DNA of 22,013 nt from a virus. This document shows positions 7,661-15,761 of this stretch, piece by piece; position 1 is the first letter of the stretch, and every line of letters starts with the position of its first letter. Location: positions 1-22,013 of IMG/VR virus record IMGVR_UViG_3300010334_000318, one strand, 5' to 3'. The translations under genes and the position numbers were made by a program. The notes under the pieces were generated by a model that had not been told where the DNA came from, made no database searches, and was given only the letters and a program-made list of their open reading frames with translations.

Positions 7661-7663
7661 ACT

Positions 7664-7691
7664 TGATAAATATACTGAAATTGATTATCTT
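7664..7691 (+). promoter_or_regulatory. candidate promoter for the helicase gene
   Basis: The sequence TTGATA, a 17-base spacer and TATCTT (7686-7691) resembles a sigma70 promoter (5/6 and 4/6 consensus matches). The TATCTTTT part is also close to the Bacteroidota -7 consensus TAnnTTTG. Transcription would begin near 7698, almost at the proposed TTG start codon. Motif evidence only. Confidence 0.35.
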
Positions 7692-7699
7692 TTGTTAGA

Positions 7700-9469
7700 T
7701 TGGAAAATACTGAAAACACATATAATGTCTCTGTGTTAGAAAGAAAGGCTCTTGATTTATTAGAGACGTATCAGGGTGCCAATAATTATATCATACGTTT
7801 AAGACAAAAACAGATTGATAACAAAAAGTTTTATCCAACTCGTGCTCAAGCAGAGTATATTATAAATTATCACGAAACATCACCAAAAGTTGCGAAGAAA
7901 TGGGTGGAACTTGATTCTTATTTTGCTCAAAAAATTGCCAATGATAAATTACTTTCATCTGTACCAACAAAAGTATATGTTGAAAAACTTTTGGTTGAAA
8001 AAGATACCGCCTACCATATTTGGGGAAAATATTTTGAATCAGAACAAGTCTACGACTTTTGGATTCCAAAGGTTGCGTTAATAAAAGATAATAAAGTTAA
8101 AGATGTTGTAATTGATTATGAAAAATACTCTCATCGTCCACCACTTGAACACCAAAAAGAAGCAATTAAATCTTTGGTTGAGAATAAAAAGTTTATTCTT
8201 GCCGATGATATGGGTTTGGGTAAGACAACATCAACCATTATTGCCGCTTTGGAAACAGGGGCAAAAAAGATTTTGATTATTTGTCCCGCATCTTTGAAGA
8301 TTAACTGGCAACGTGAGATTGAAAATTATTCAGACAAACCAACATCAATTATTGAAGGTAAAAAATGGGAAGATGGTACTTTTGTTATTATCAATTATGA
8401 CATTATTAAAAATTTCCACGATGAAAAAAAGAAAGGTGATTCTATTTTATTGAAAACAAAGTTTGATTTGGTAATTATTGATGAAGCACACTACATTCAA
8501 AACAAACAAGCCCAAAGAACCAAGTTAATCAATGACTTTGTATCCAATGTTGAAAGGCTTTGGTTGTTAACAGGTACACCAATTACTTCAAGGCCAATTA
8601 ATTACTTCAATTTATTAAACTTAATTGAGTGTCCTGTGGCTAAAAATTGGATGGCTTACGTTAAAAGGTATTGTAATGGTTTCCAATTCCAAGCAGGAAG
8701 AAGAAAAATTTGGAATGTCAGTGGAGCATCCAACTTGGAAGAGTTAAGAGACCGAACAGCACCTTTGGTATTAAGAAGATTAAAGGAAAATGTTTTAGAT
8801 TTACCCGATAAAATTATCACACCTGTTTACCTAAGATTAAAATCAAAAGAATATGAAGCCTTAATGGGTGAGTATTATGATTGGTACGATAAAAATGGTG
8901 ATTCTGATTCATTAACACTTCAGTTTACCAAACTTACAAAAGTAAGACAGGTGATTGCCGAAGAAAAAGTTCCATCAACAATTGAAATTTGTGAGAACAT
9001 TGTTGAACAAGGTAAGAAAGTGATTGTTTTTACTAACTTTACCAAAACATTGGAGATGATATTAGAACATTTTGGAAAAAGTGCTGTTAGACTTGATGGA
9101 CAAATGTCCCAAAAAGAAAGACAATTGTCCGTTGACCGTTTTCAAAATGATGAAAGTGTTATGGTATTTGTTGGGAACATAAAGGCCGCAGGTGTTGGTA
9201 TTACATTGACAGCGGGTGAGGCGGTTGTAATGAATGATTTGTCTTTTTTACCGTCAGACCACTCCCAAGCAGAGGATAGAAGTTACCGATATGGACAAAA
9301 AAATAATGTATTAGTTTATTATCCAATTTTTGACAATACGGTAGAAGGAATCATCTATGACATACTCAAAAAGAAGAAAGACATCTTTGAAACCGTGATG
9401 GGTGACAAGGTAGATAATGGCGATTATGTTCAAGAAATACTAGAACTTATAAATAATTGGAGGCGATAA
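7700..9469 (+). CDS. SNF2-family (SMARCAL1-like) DNA helicase/translocase
   Basis: This 589-residue protein has a full SNF2/SF2 ATPase. It shows an RPPLEHQKEAI motif near 146-156, Walker A DDMGLGKT (169-176), PASLKINW (motif Ia), DEAH at 261-264, TGTP at 291-294, and a C-terminal RecA domain with LDGQMSQKER, VGNIKAAGVGITLT and QAEDRSYRYGQ (523-533). The compact C-terminal domain without large insertions is like SMARCAL1/HARP annealing helicases. Such enzymes remodel forks and reanneal strands, a task T4 gives to UvsW. The N-terminal 140 residues are helical and not recognised. No ATG is in frame near the start: candidates are TTG at 7700 and GTG at 7733, while an ATG at 7725 is out of frame. 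It lies divergent from the gp14-like gene. Confidence 0.88.
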   Translation: MENTENTYNVSVLERKALDLLETYQGANNYIIRLRQKQIDNKKFYPTRAQAEYIINYHETSPKVAKKWVELDSYFAQKIANDKLLSSVPTKVYVEKLLVEKDTAYHIWGKYFESEQVYDFWIPKVALIKDNKVKDVVIDYEKYSHRPPLEHQKEAIKSLVENKKFILADDMGLGKTTSTIIAALETGAKKILIICPASLKINWQREIENYSDKPTSIIEGKKWEDGTFVIINYDIIKNFHDEKKKGDSILLKTKFDLVIIDEAHYIQNKQAQRTKLINDFVSNVERLWLLTGTPITSRPINYFNLLNLIECPVAKNWMAYVKRYCNGFQFQAGRRKIWNVSGASNLEELRDRTAPLVLRRLKENVLDLPDKIITPVYLRLKSKEYEALMGEYYDWYDKNGDSDSLTLQFTKLTKVRQVIAEEKVPSTIEICENIVEQGKKVIVFTNFTKTLEMILEHFGKSAVRLDGQMSQKERQLSVDRFQNDESVMVFVGNIKAAGVGITLTAGEAVVMNDLSFLPSDHSQAEDRSYRYGQKNNVLVYYPIFDNTVEGIIYDILKKKKDIFETVMGDKVDNGDYVQEILELINNWRR

Positions 9470-9519
9470 TCAAACTTCGGCTTATTTATAATTAATAAAC
9501 ATTAATAAAAGCCGACCTT

Positions 9520-11064
9520 ATGAAGAATCTTAAAAATAGGATTGAAGTAATTGAAGAAGATTTACAAAAAAAAGAAGTTAAAAGACAACAAGAACAAAAA
9601 GTACAAAGAGTTGTCGCAGAAGCCAAAAACATTAAGATAGAAAAATTACCCTATTCTTATTCAGCACTAAAACAATTTATTGACCCCGAAACCATGAGTG
9701 TTCATTACAACAAACACTACAAAGGTTACGTTGATAAATTAAATGGGGCATTAAAAGATGATGAAGATTTAACCTTAGAAGAAATTGTCAAAACAATAGA
9801 CAGTTTCAACAAGTTTATCAGAAATAATGCGGGTGGTGCTTATAACCACCAATTGTTTTGGAAAATGTTAACCCCAAAAACAACAAAACCAGGCCCAATC
9901 ACACTTAAAAAAATTAATCAAAGTTTTTCATCATTGTCTGACTTCAAAAAGAAATTTGAAGGTCAAGCAAAAGATAGATTTGGTTCAGGATGGTGTTGGT
10001 TGGTTCTTACAAAAAGAGGAACCTTAAAAATTATGACAACCCCCAACCAAGACAACCCCCTTATGGATGTTGTTGACCAAGGTGGTTTCCCAGTTTTAGG
10101 TTTGGATTTATGGGAACACGCATATTATCTAAGATATAGAAATAGAAAAGACGAATACATAAAAAACTTTTGGAGAGTTGTTAATTGGGACTACGTAGAA
10201 TCAGAACTTTCAAGAAAGTTAGATAAAACCGTTAAAGAATCTACAAGCGCCAAAGAATTTTTAACCGAAGCTGTTAAAAGTGAACCTTGTTCAACCCAAG
10301 ATAAAATGGCATCAAAGTTATTGTTTAATACAAACAGAGATGTTCTTAATCTTTACAAAAACGCCATCATGCAAATTTTGAAAGAGACATTTGCCGATAG
10401 ATACTACAACAAAGATGAATATGCAAAAGGACAAATGTCGGGTGTATACAATTTGGAAGGTGAAGGTAGGTCAGTAATCAATTACTTGAATACAAACTAC
10501 AGTGCATTTTGTGTATTGAAAAAAGATATAAACAAATATCTTACAAAGGTTGGTGAAGAACCAATAATTTTTTCAGGAAAAACACCAAGAGAACAAGTTA
10601 TTGAAATGGCAAGAATGTTGAAAGTTCTAAACAAAGTTAAGTTTAGAGTATTCTCATTGGAGTCCGAAACATTTAAAACAATTATGAGTGTGATGGGTGT
10701 AACATCAGACAAAGGTAATAAAACTGAAGATGCTGTTGTTGAAAAACTTAAAAAACAATTTGGTGATGAAAATGTGACTCGTATTGGGGAACTTGGAAAT
10801 AAAGAGGATATGATGACGGGTGTTGATGTTAAGATTATGATTGATGGTGTTGAAAAAACCGCACAGGTAAAACCATTCAGTTACATAACAAGAAACGATG
10901 ACATGTATAAAGTTGACGGAACCGCAAATGTTAAAAAATATCAAACAAATTGGATGATTTTTATGAAACGTTTGGATGATATGGTAATCTTTGATAATTC
11001 AAATACAAAAATTATTGACGGAGTTTATTATTTTCCAATTGATGCCAAGTTGTATCAATTATAA
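9520..11064 (+). CDS. fusion of Fe/Mn superoxide dismutase and PD-(D/E)XK nuclease-like domain
   Basis: The product is 514 residues. Residues 1-40 are a charged coiled-coil-like helix. Residues 40-232 are a complete Fe/Mn superoxide dismutase, which converts superoxide to O2 and H2O2. The metal ligands are H62, H110, D196 and H200; H66 and Y70 (second sphere) and W198 are also kept. Q177 in the NQDNP segment and Gly in GGAYNH suggest the manganese type. Residues 250-514 are a separate helical plus alpha/beta domain with E403, D436 in GVDV and QVK (449-451), spaced as E...D-x12-QxK, the arrangement of PD-(D/E)XK nucleases. The frame is continuous, with no second start needed. It begins 50 bases after the helicase and precedes the gp13-like gene. 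The SOD call is firm; the nuclease call rests on motif spacing. Confidence 0.85.
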   Translation: MKNLKNRIEVIEEDLQKKEVKRQQEQKVQRVVAEAKNIKIEKLPYSYSALKQFIDPETMSVHYNKHYKGYVDKLNGALKDDEDLTLEEIVKTIDSFNKFIRNNAGGAYNHQLFWKMLTPKTTKPGPITLKKINQSFSSLSDFKKKFEGQAKDRFGSGWCWLVLTKRGTLKIMTTPNQDNPLMDVVDQGGFPVLGLDLWEHAYYLRYRNRKDEYIKNFWRVVNWDYVESELSRKLDKTVKESTSAKEFLTEAVKSEPCSTQDKMASKLLFNTNRDVLNLYKNAIMQILKETFADRYYNKDEYAKGQMSGVYNLEGEGRSVINYLNTNYSAFCVLKKDINKYLTKVGEEPIIFSGKTPREQVIEMARMLKVLNKVKFRVFSLESETFKTIMSVMGVTSDKGNKTEDAVVEKLKKQFGDENVTRIGELGNKEDMMTGVDVKIMIDGVEKTAQVKPFSYITRNDDMYKVDGTANVKKYQTNWMIFMKRLDDMVIFDNSNTKIIDGVYYFPIDAKLYQL

Positions 11065-11091
11065 TAACCTGATATTTATATACAAAAGACT

Positions 11092-12207
11092 ATGGTAGTT
11101 ATTGCTGAACCAGAAAGAACCAAACTGTATAACAGGATTTTAAATCAACTTGGTGCTCCATTAAGAGCTGTTGAATTGGAGTTTGAAATGATGGATTCAT
11201 TACTTGAATTATCCATCGGTGATTATACGCAGTATCTTTATGATTGGTTGATTGAATCACAATGGACAACATTGTATGGTATGAATTTGGATACCCAATC
11301 AGTTGCGAACGCTTTAATTAGAAGAAGTCTTGATTGGGAAACTCAATACACTTACGCATATTCTAAAATTGTTGGTCTTCAAAATTCAGGTCCTTGGGTT
11401 CTTAAAAAGGATTATTTTGAATTACAACAAAACGTACAAATATATGAAATACCTGCAGGTCGTGAAATTAACGAACTTTTATGGTATTCACCAGCCGAAC
11501 AAAACAATTTGTTATTTGACCCTTGGTCAATGAATAGTCTTGGTGGTGCTGGTGGAGTTGGAGGACCTGGTGGATTTGCTCAAACAGGTGGTGGTGGAGG
11601 TTACTTCATGTTTTCATCATACGATGTGTTGGCAAGACAACAAGATTTAAATCTTAAAAGAAGAATTATACAACCCGATGTTAGTTATCGTGTAACGGCA
11701 CTTCCTGACGGAAAAAGAGCGGTTATGTTGTATAATACACCTGGTGGTAGATTTGACTTTGGTGATAACGAATTAATGAGGGGTAAAGTTTGGTATTGGT
11801 ATTATGATACAACCGATAATGACAGAGACCAATGTCTTAAAGATAATCCTGACATTGTAAAATTACCTTCAGATATTCCATTAGACGAATTAAATTGGAT
11901 TGATTTAAACGACCCTGCAAGACAATGGGTTAGAAGATGGTTCACCGCATACTGTAAAGAAACCTTAGCTCGTGTAAGGGGTAAATTCAGTGGTAACTTA
12001 AAGACACCAGATAGTGAATTAACTATGGATTATCAATCTTTGGCTACTGAGTCAAAAGATGAGAAGACAATGTTAGTTACAGAATTAAAAGAAAGACTAG
12101 AAAGACTTCGTCCTGAAAAACAAATGGAGAAAGAAGCACTCATCGCCGAAAATTTAAACAAACAATTGAAATTTAGAGCGATGCCTATACCAATTACAGT
12201 TGTTTAA
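11092..12207 (+). CDS. gp13: neck protein (T4 gp13-like)
   Basis: This is a 371-residue protein with three regions. A helical N-terminus (RILNQLGAPLRAVELEFEMM) resembles the start of phage neck proteins. A beta-rich middle (about 110-270) contains a loop of about 20 residues made mostly of Gly (150-170). The helical C-terminus (about 275-370) has DPARQWVRRWFTAYCKETLARVRGKFSG, a P-x-S/G-E-L-T-M-D turn, then a long charged helix. This order matches gp13-type head-to-tail joining proteins, where a W-x-x-x-[YF]-T-x-x-L/C helix and a 'P...t.dg' turn are typical. It lies on the plus strand, opposite to gp14-, gp15- and gp18-like genes. It shares a transcription direction with the SOD fusion and is followed after 3 bases by the next gene. 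Alternative: a different portal-adaptor protein. Confidence 0.6.
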   Translation: MVVIAEPERTKLYNRILNQLGAPLRAVELEFEMMDSLLELSIGDYTQYLYDWLIESQWTTLYGMNLDTQSVANALIRRSLDWETQYTYAYSKIVGLQNSGPWVLKKDYFELQQNVQIYEIPAGREINELLWYSPAEQNNLLFDPWSMNSLGGAGGVGGPGGFAQTGGGGGYFMFSSYDVLARQQDLNLKRRIIQPDVSYRVTALPDGKRAVMLYNTPGGRFDFGDNELMRGKVWYWYYDTTDNDRDQCLKDNPDIVKLPSDIPLDELNWIDLNDPARQWVRRWFTAYCKETLARVRGKFSGNLKTPDSELTMDYQSLATESKDEKTMLVTELKERLERLRPEKQMEKEALIAENLNKQLKFRAMPIPITVV

Positions 12208-12210
12208 TAT

Positions 12211-12546
12211 ATGCCTATAATCAAATCAATACCGATTGAAAAAATAATCAACGGTTACAGAATCAAAACATCAGAACTTGCAATAGTTTCTGAACCCGAA
12301 TACACCACAAATGGAGAATATGCCATTGTTATCAGAGGTGTTGATAATTGTAAACTCAAATTAAATTCTACCACAACAGATAGAATCAAAATTAAGGCAA
12401 TGACCAAGACTTTGATTATACCTGACATGAATAGTATTGATGAAGAATGGGATGAAATTTCATTAGACAAAGGTTCTTGTGTAGAGTTTATTTTCATCAA
12501 TCAAAATTGGTATATCTTATCTTCAGATGGTTTGAAGATTTGGTAA
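12211..12546 (+). CDS. small beta-rich structural-like protein
   Basis: This is a 111-residue protein that begins 3 bases after the gp13-like stop codon and so is probably translated with it. It appears to be almost all beta strands (YAIVIRGVDNCKLKLNSTT, then KAMTKTLIIPD, then CVEFIFINQNWYILSSDG). The ending 'V-x-F-x-F-I-x-x-x-WYILSSDG' is often seen at the end of phage surface/fibre or decoration proteins, where a strand carrying WYI closes a small sheet. No catalytic residues, signal peptide or membrane segment are visible. Its 3' end overlaps the 3' end of the convergent DNA polymerase gene by 24 bases. The function is not recognised; a virion decoration or neck-associated role is inferred from the neighbours. 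Confidence 0.55.
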   Translation: MPIIKSIPIEKIINGYRIKTSELAIVSEPEYTTNGEYAIVIRGVDNCKLKLNSTTTDRIKIKAMTKTLIIPDMNSIDEEWDEISLDKGSCVEFIFINQNWYILSSDGLKIW

Positions 12547-15258
12547 TCCCGTAATTTGATTTTCCCAACCTTCTTCAGCCTTTTCATAGATATAAAAAGG
12601 TTCCAATCCACGTTTTTTCCAATAAGACATTTCTTGTTCAGAAATTGTTAATACATCATTTAAATCATCTTGGTCACCTTCACCTAATGGATGTCCATTA
12701 ATTAATTCACATTGTGCGGTTGTAAATATTCCACGTTTTTCAGGTTCATTTACTATTAACGATTCACGAACTTCATCTTTGAATACAACCAATAATGGGT
12801 CAATACGTTTGTTAAAAGTTGCAATTGCTCTTGCCACATTGTAATTTCCTGTTAAATCAGGATTTGCTTCCAATTCCGCAGGGTCCAACAAATAACAATT
12901 CAAAACCAAACTATCACCCTTTTTAACTACATCACCATGAGATGCTCTTAACCCGTTATTTACATAAGTAATCACATCACCCAAGTTAACACTTAAGTTG
13001 TGGTGAATTGCAAGTTCCATATGTGCTTGACGTGACATTAATGAACCAGCCTTTGTTTTTTGAGTACAACGGAATTTATAATCACTCAAAGAATGTTTAA
13101 TTCTTGCTCTTTGGGCAATTTTTGCCAAAGGAACTTTCATATCATAAATCTTTTGTAGGTATTCATAGTAATACTCAATAAAATCTTTACCCTGACCTTG
13201 AAGTAACATCTTAATTCCTTTATCCAAGAACTCTTCAATATAACCTGGTAATTTCTTTGATTTAATAGTGTTACCAACCAATTTGATTTTACCTTTATCT
13301 GTCATCAAAGCGTAATTCTTACGAGCCAAGTTAATACAAGCCGGCCAAACACCATCATTATCCAAAGCCATCTCACCTCTCATGAATATGTCATTGTATT
13401 CGGCAATATCCGCAGCTGCACCAACGTATTCTTTACCTTCAACCACCTTCCAATTCAAACCACGACCAATGTATTTACGGTCACTAATATTAGATGGTGA
13501 TGAAAAGTTCACACCATCCGTATCCATAACCAATGGTTCATATCCACGTTTCATAAAAAAACCAATCATCTGACGTAGGTATTGTCTACCGGTACAAGTA
13601 ATCTGTTCACCCATGTACATATCACCCCAATGAAATACTTGTGGTGCAGATAACGCTCCAAACATTGAGTTAATAAAGATTTTAATCGGTAACTGTTTAC
13701 GGTCATATGACTTTGACTTCTTAGGGTCACTCTTCTCAAACTCTTCAGCCAATTGTTTGTACATAATACGAGAATTTCTAAAGTAACCCAATAATCCTTT
13801 CATCGCACCTGTCACATCACAATCAGGAAACACATCATGTACCAACTGAATAGATGGATAAAGTGAACTAAAGTCCAACTTCAATACAGATGTAGAATAA
13901 CCCACTTTAATCAAACGAGACAATCCACCAACAAAGTCAGTCTTATCTTGTTTAGCCGGAATAGCCAAGTTGTACTTATAAGACCAAGCCAACATAATCA
14001 TCTTCCATAAAGTTGCCGTACCCATCGTACTTACACGCTCATAAGTTGTGGGAACCAACGAAGCCAAAAGGAATGAACCTTGGTTAAACTCGTCATCCAC
14101 ACGTAAGGTTTCATCTAAGTCATCATCAAGATACTGTTCTACAATTTTATCACCTGTAGTCTTGATATATGTACCAGGAAAACGTGTATCAAGGTCATCA
14201 AATTGTGGATTATCTGCCTTTTTATACTTTCCGTTTTTAACATTAAACCAATAATCTTCTTTTTTGGCGTACATAGGACCAATTTCAGTGTGGTCAATGT
14301 ATACACGGTCTTCATCTTGAATCTCCAAGTACTGAGTTATGTATTTCAAACCTGCTGACTTAATGTTTGAGTTAATCGCTTGGGCTCTACGAACTGAGTG
14401 TAAGATATCAATGATGTTATACCCCCACATTGAGGTCTGTGGGTATCTTTCTACCTCATTGGCAAGCTTCAACATTTGTTCTTTCTGAGATATGGAACGT
14501 TGGGGGTTAAGTGACTTGGCTATCTTCTTTATATCCAATCCAAGTGCCTTGGCTCGTTCAAAAATCCACAACCAGTCAAAGTTAAATGAGTTATATCCAC
14601 CAATGATAGATGGTTTAAGTTCATTAATTGTATCAAAGAATTTAATTAAACCTAACTTTTCAGTTTCTTCTGTGTCACATTCAATTACCTCGTGGAACCC
14701 TTTGTTTGTTTTTATTCCAATCATGAATATACGACCATCCTTTGGTTCAAGTGAGGTCGTTTCTAAGTCAAATACAAGTCGGGTTATGTCATTGTATTCT
14801 TCATATCCTTTGAATAGTCGTTTTTCCTTCTGAATAAGATATTGTTCTACAGGAGGTAACATAAGGAACTTGTCCTTTGCTCTATCACCCCAAGGGTCAA
14901 TACCACCATCACGGAAAAATTGAACCAATGAACGGTATCCACCAAGACATTTAACCATATAGGTTAAACCATTCTCTAATCTTTCATTATCGTGGGTTTC
15001 TAATTTGTCAATAACAATTTTATGTTTTGACATGGCCTCTTTTTGTAATCCTTTTGAGCCTTGATAAAAATTTAAACCCTTTAGGTCACCGACCCAAGCA
15101 AAAGGTATAAAATTATCTTTTATGATTTGTTTTCCCTTACCAGGAACTTCTTTAACTTTGTAGATTGCGTCTGTCACATAATCAAATTCTATGGACACAA
15201 TGAATTGTTCGGGGTCGCCACCTTCCAAGAACGCTTTAATTTCTTCGTTTGATATCAT
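12523..15258 (-). CDS. gp43: family B DNA polymerase (T4 gp43-like)
   Basis: The product is 911 residues (T4 gp43: 898). The 3'-5' exonuclease is intact: FDLETT with D164 and E166, a GGYNSFNFD motif with N223 and D228, and Y376-x3-D380. The polymerase motifs are: A, LDFSSLYPSI with D462; B, KIFINSMFG at K526-N530-G534, where Phe533 replaces the usual Tyr; and C, DTDG (579-582), where DTDS is usual. They are followed by RKNYAL (KxY type) and the segment GNTIKSKKLPGY. All catalytic Asp/Lys residues are present, so it should be the active replicative polymerase with proofreading. It has its own sigma70-like promoter (15329-15357) and a 5' leader with a hairpin, unlike the surrounding late genes. 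The gene runs toward, and overlaps by 24 bases, the convergent small gene. Confidence 0.95.
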   Translation of the reverse strand: MISNEEIKAFLEGGDPEQFIVSIEFDYVTDAIYKVKEVPGKGKQIIKDNFIPFAWVGDLKGLNFYQGSKGLQKEAMSKHKIVIDKLETHDNERLENGLTYMVKCLGGYRSLVQFFRDGGIDPWGDRAKDKFLMLPPVEQYLIQKEKRLFKGYEEYNDITRLVFDLETTSLEPKDGRIFMIGIKTNKGFHEVIECDTEETEKLGLIKFFDTINELKPSIIGGYNSFNFDWLWIFERAKALGLDIKKIAKSLNPQRSISQKEQMLKLANEVERYPQTSMWGYNIIDILHSVRRAQAINSNIKSAGLKYITQYLEIQDEDRVYIDHTEIGPMYAKKEDYWFNVKNGKYKKADNPQFDDLDTRFPGTYIKTTGDKIVEQYLDDDLDETLRVDDEFNQGSFLLASLVPTTYERVSTMGTATLWKMIMLAWSYKYNLAIPAKQDKTDFVGGLSRLIKVGYSTSVLKLDFSSLYPSIQLVHDVFPDCDVTGAMKGLLGYFRNSRIMYKQLAEEFEKSDPKKSKSYDRKQLPIKIFINSMFGALSAPQVFHWGDMYMGEQITCTGRQYLRQMIGFFMKRGYEPLVMDTDGVNFSSPSNISDRKYIGRGLNWKVVEGKEYVGAAADIAEYNDIFMRGEMALDNDGVWPACINLARKNYALMTDKGKIKLVGNTIKSKKLPGYIEEFLDKGIKMLLQGQGKDFIEYYYEYLQKIYDMKVPLAKIAQRARIKHSLSDYKFRCTQKTKAGSLMSRQAHMELAIHHNLSVNLGDVITYVNNGLRASHGDVVKKGDSLVLNCYLLDPAELEANPDLTGNYNVARAIATFNKRIDPLLVVFKDEVRESLIVNEPEKRGIFTTAQCELINGHPLGEGDQDDLNDVLTISEQEMSYWKKRGLEPFYIYEKAEEGWENQITGLPNLQTI

Positions 15259-15291
15259 TTCTATAAATTTTAACCGAGTGACCTATTATCT

Positions 15292-15306
15292 TCCGTGAAA
15301 TACGGA
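15292..15306 (-). promoter_or_regulatory. small hairpin in the DNA polymerase leader
   Basis: On the minus strand TCCGT-ATTTC-ACGGA forms a 5-bp stem with a 5-base loop (arms 15302-15306 and 15292-15296), 33 bases before the polymerase ATG. T4 and RB69 gp43 repress their own translation by binding a leader hairpin. This one is short and further from the start codon, so it is only a weak candidate for a similar operator. Confidence 0.25.
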
Positions 15307-15328
15307 GTTTGTCTTACTCATTGATAAA

Positions 15329-15357
15329 AGTATAGTCATTAAATTTGTTTCCGTCAA
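15329..15357 (-). promoter_or_regulatory. sigma70-like promoter for the DNA polymerase gene
   Basis: On the minus strand TTGACG (15352-15357) is followed by exactly 17 bases and TATACT (15329-15334), matching 5/6 of both the -35 and -10 consensus with ideal spacing. It begins inside the last codons of the upstream gene and leaves a leader of about 60 bases before the polymerase ATG. TACTTTTA within it is also near the Bacteroidota -7 consensus. It allows early expression of the polymerase. Confidence 0.6.
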
Positions 15358-15761
15358 CAACACCCGCGAGCGGCTGTTGATATAAAACTATCTTGGACAT
15401 TGATGAATAATTCATCTCTCAAAGGTAAGATAAGATTTCCTTCAGGTCCACCCAATAAACCATTATTGTATTGAATTAAAAATTGACCGACATAACGACC
15501 AACTGTATTTGTATCACGAGCGGTGAATTTAAAATATACATAATACTCGGGTAAATCATTTGGGTCATTTCCAACTACCTCTACAATATATGCGGGTTTT
15601 GAAACAATTTTTGGAATCCCACTTCCTTCATTAATCATTGTAAAGAAAATTGACGCTTCGCCTAATGAATCCATAAATGATTGGTATTCACTTCTACCGT
15701 CTCTAACCACTTGCATTTTTAAAAGTGGCAATGTTGCGTTTTTCTTAATGTTAAAATCCAT
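15354..15761 (-). CDS. small structural-like protein (possible baseplate/fibre BppU-like domain)
   Basis: This is a 135-residue soluble protein. It is beta-rich: FNIKKNATLPLLKMQVVRDG, a SIFFTMIN strand, YIVEVV, EYYVYFKFTARDT, RYVGQFLIQYNN, and ILPLRDELFINVQDSF. The succession of an N-terminal 'I-K-x-x-x-x-L-P-L' strand, a 'GRYVGQF' turn and a final 'LPLRDELFI-V' strand is like N-terminal Ig-type domains of phage baseplate/fibre proteins such as BppU. The end, AARGCC, is unusual in having two terminal cysteines. A TATTTATA sequence ends 4 bases before the ATG, and the gene follows 16 bases after the two-domain glycosyltransferase. Function is not established. Its final codons contain the -35 box of the polymerase promoter. 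Confidence 0.5.
   Translation of the reverse strand: MDFNIKKNATLPLLKMQVVRDGRSEYQSFMDSLGEASIFFTMINEGSGIPKIVSKPAYIVEVVGNDPNDLPEYYVYFKFTARDTNTVGRYVGQFLIQYNNGLLGGPEGNLILPLRDELFINVQDSFISTAARGCC

Noticed and set aside
9478-9514. Inverted repeat CGGCTT ... AAGCCG around the leader of the SOD fusion gene.
   Set aside because: The arms are only 6 bases and the loop is 25 bases, with no T-run afterwards. It does not look like a terminator or operator; probably chance.
9520-10215. The SOD being host DNA from a misassembly.
   Set aside because: It is in one frame with the C-terminal domain, and flanked closely on both sides by phage genes with the same AT-rich composition, so it appears to be a true phage gene.
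15354-15376. GC-rich hairpin at the 3' end of the structural-like gene (CAACA-g-CCG / CGG-g-TGTTG type pairing).
   Set aside because: It has a mismatch in the stem and no T-tract, and overlaps the -35 box of the polymerase promoter, so I did not call a terminator.
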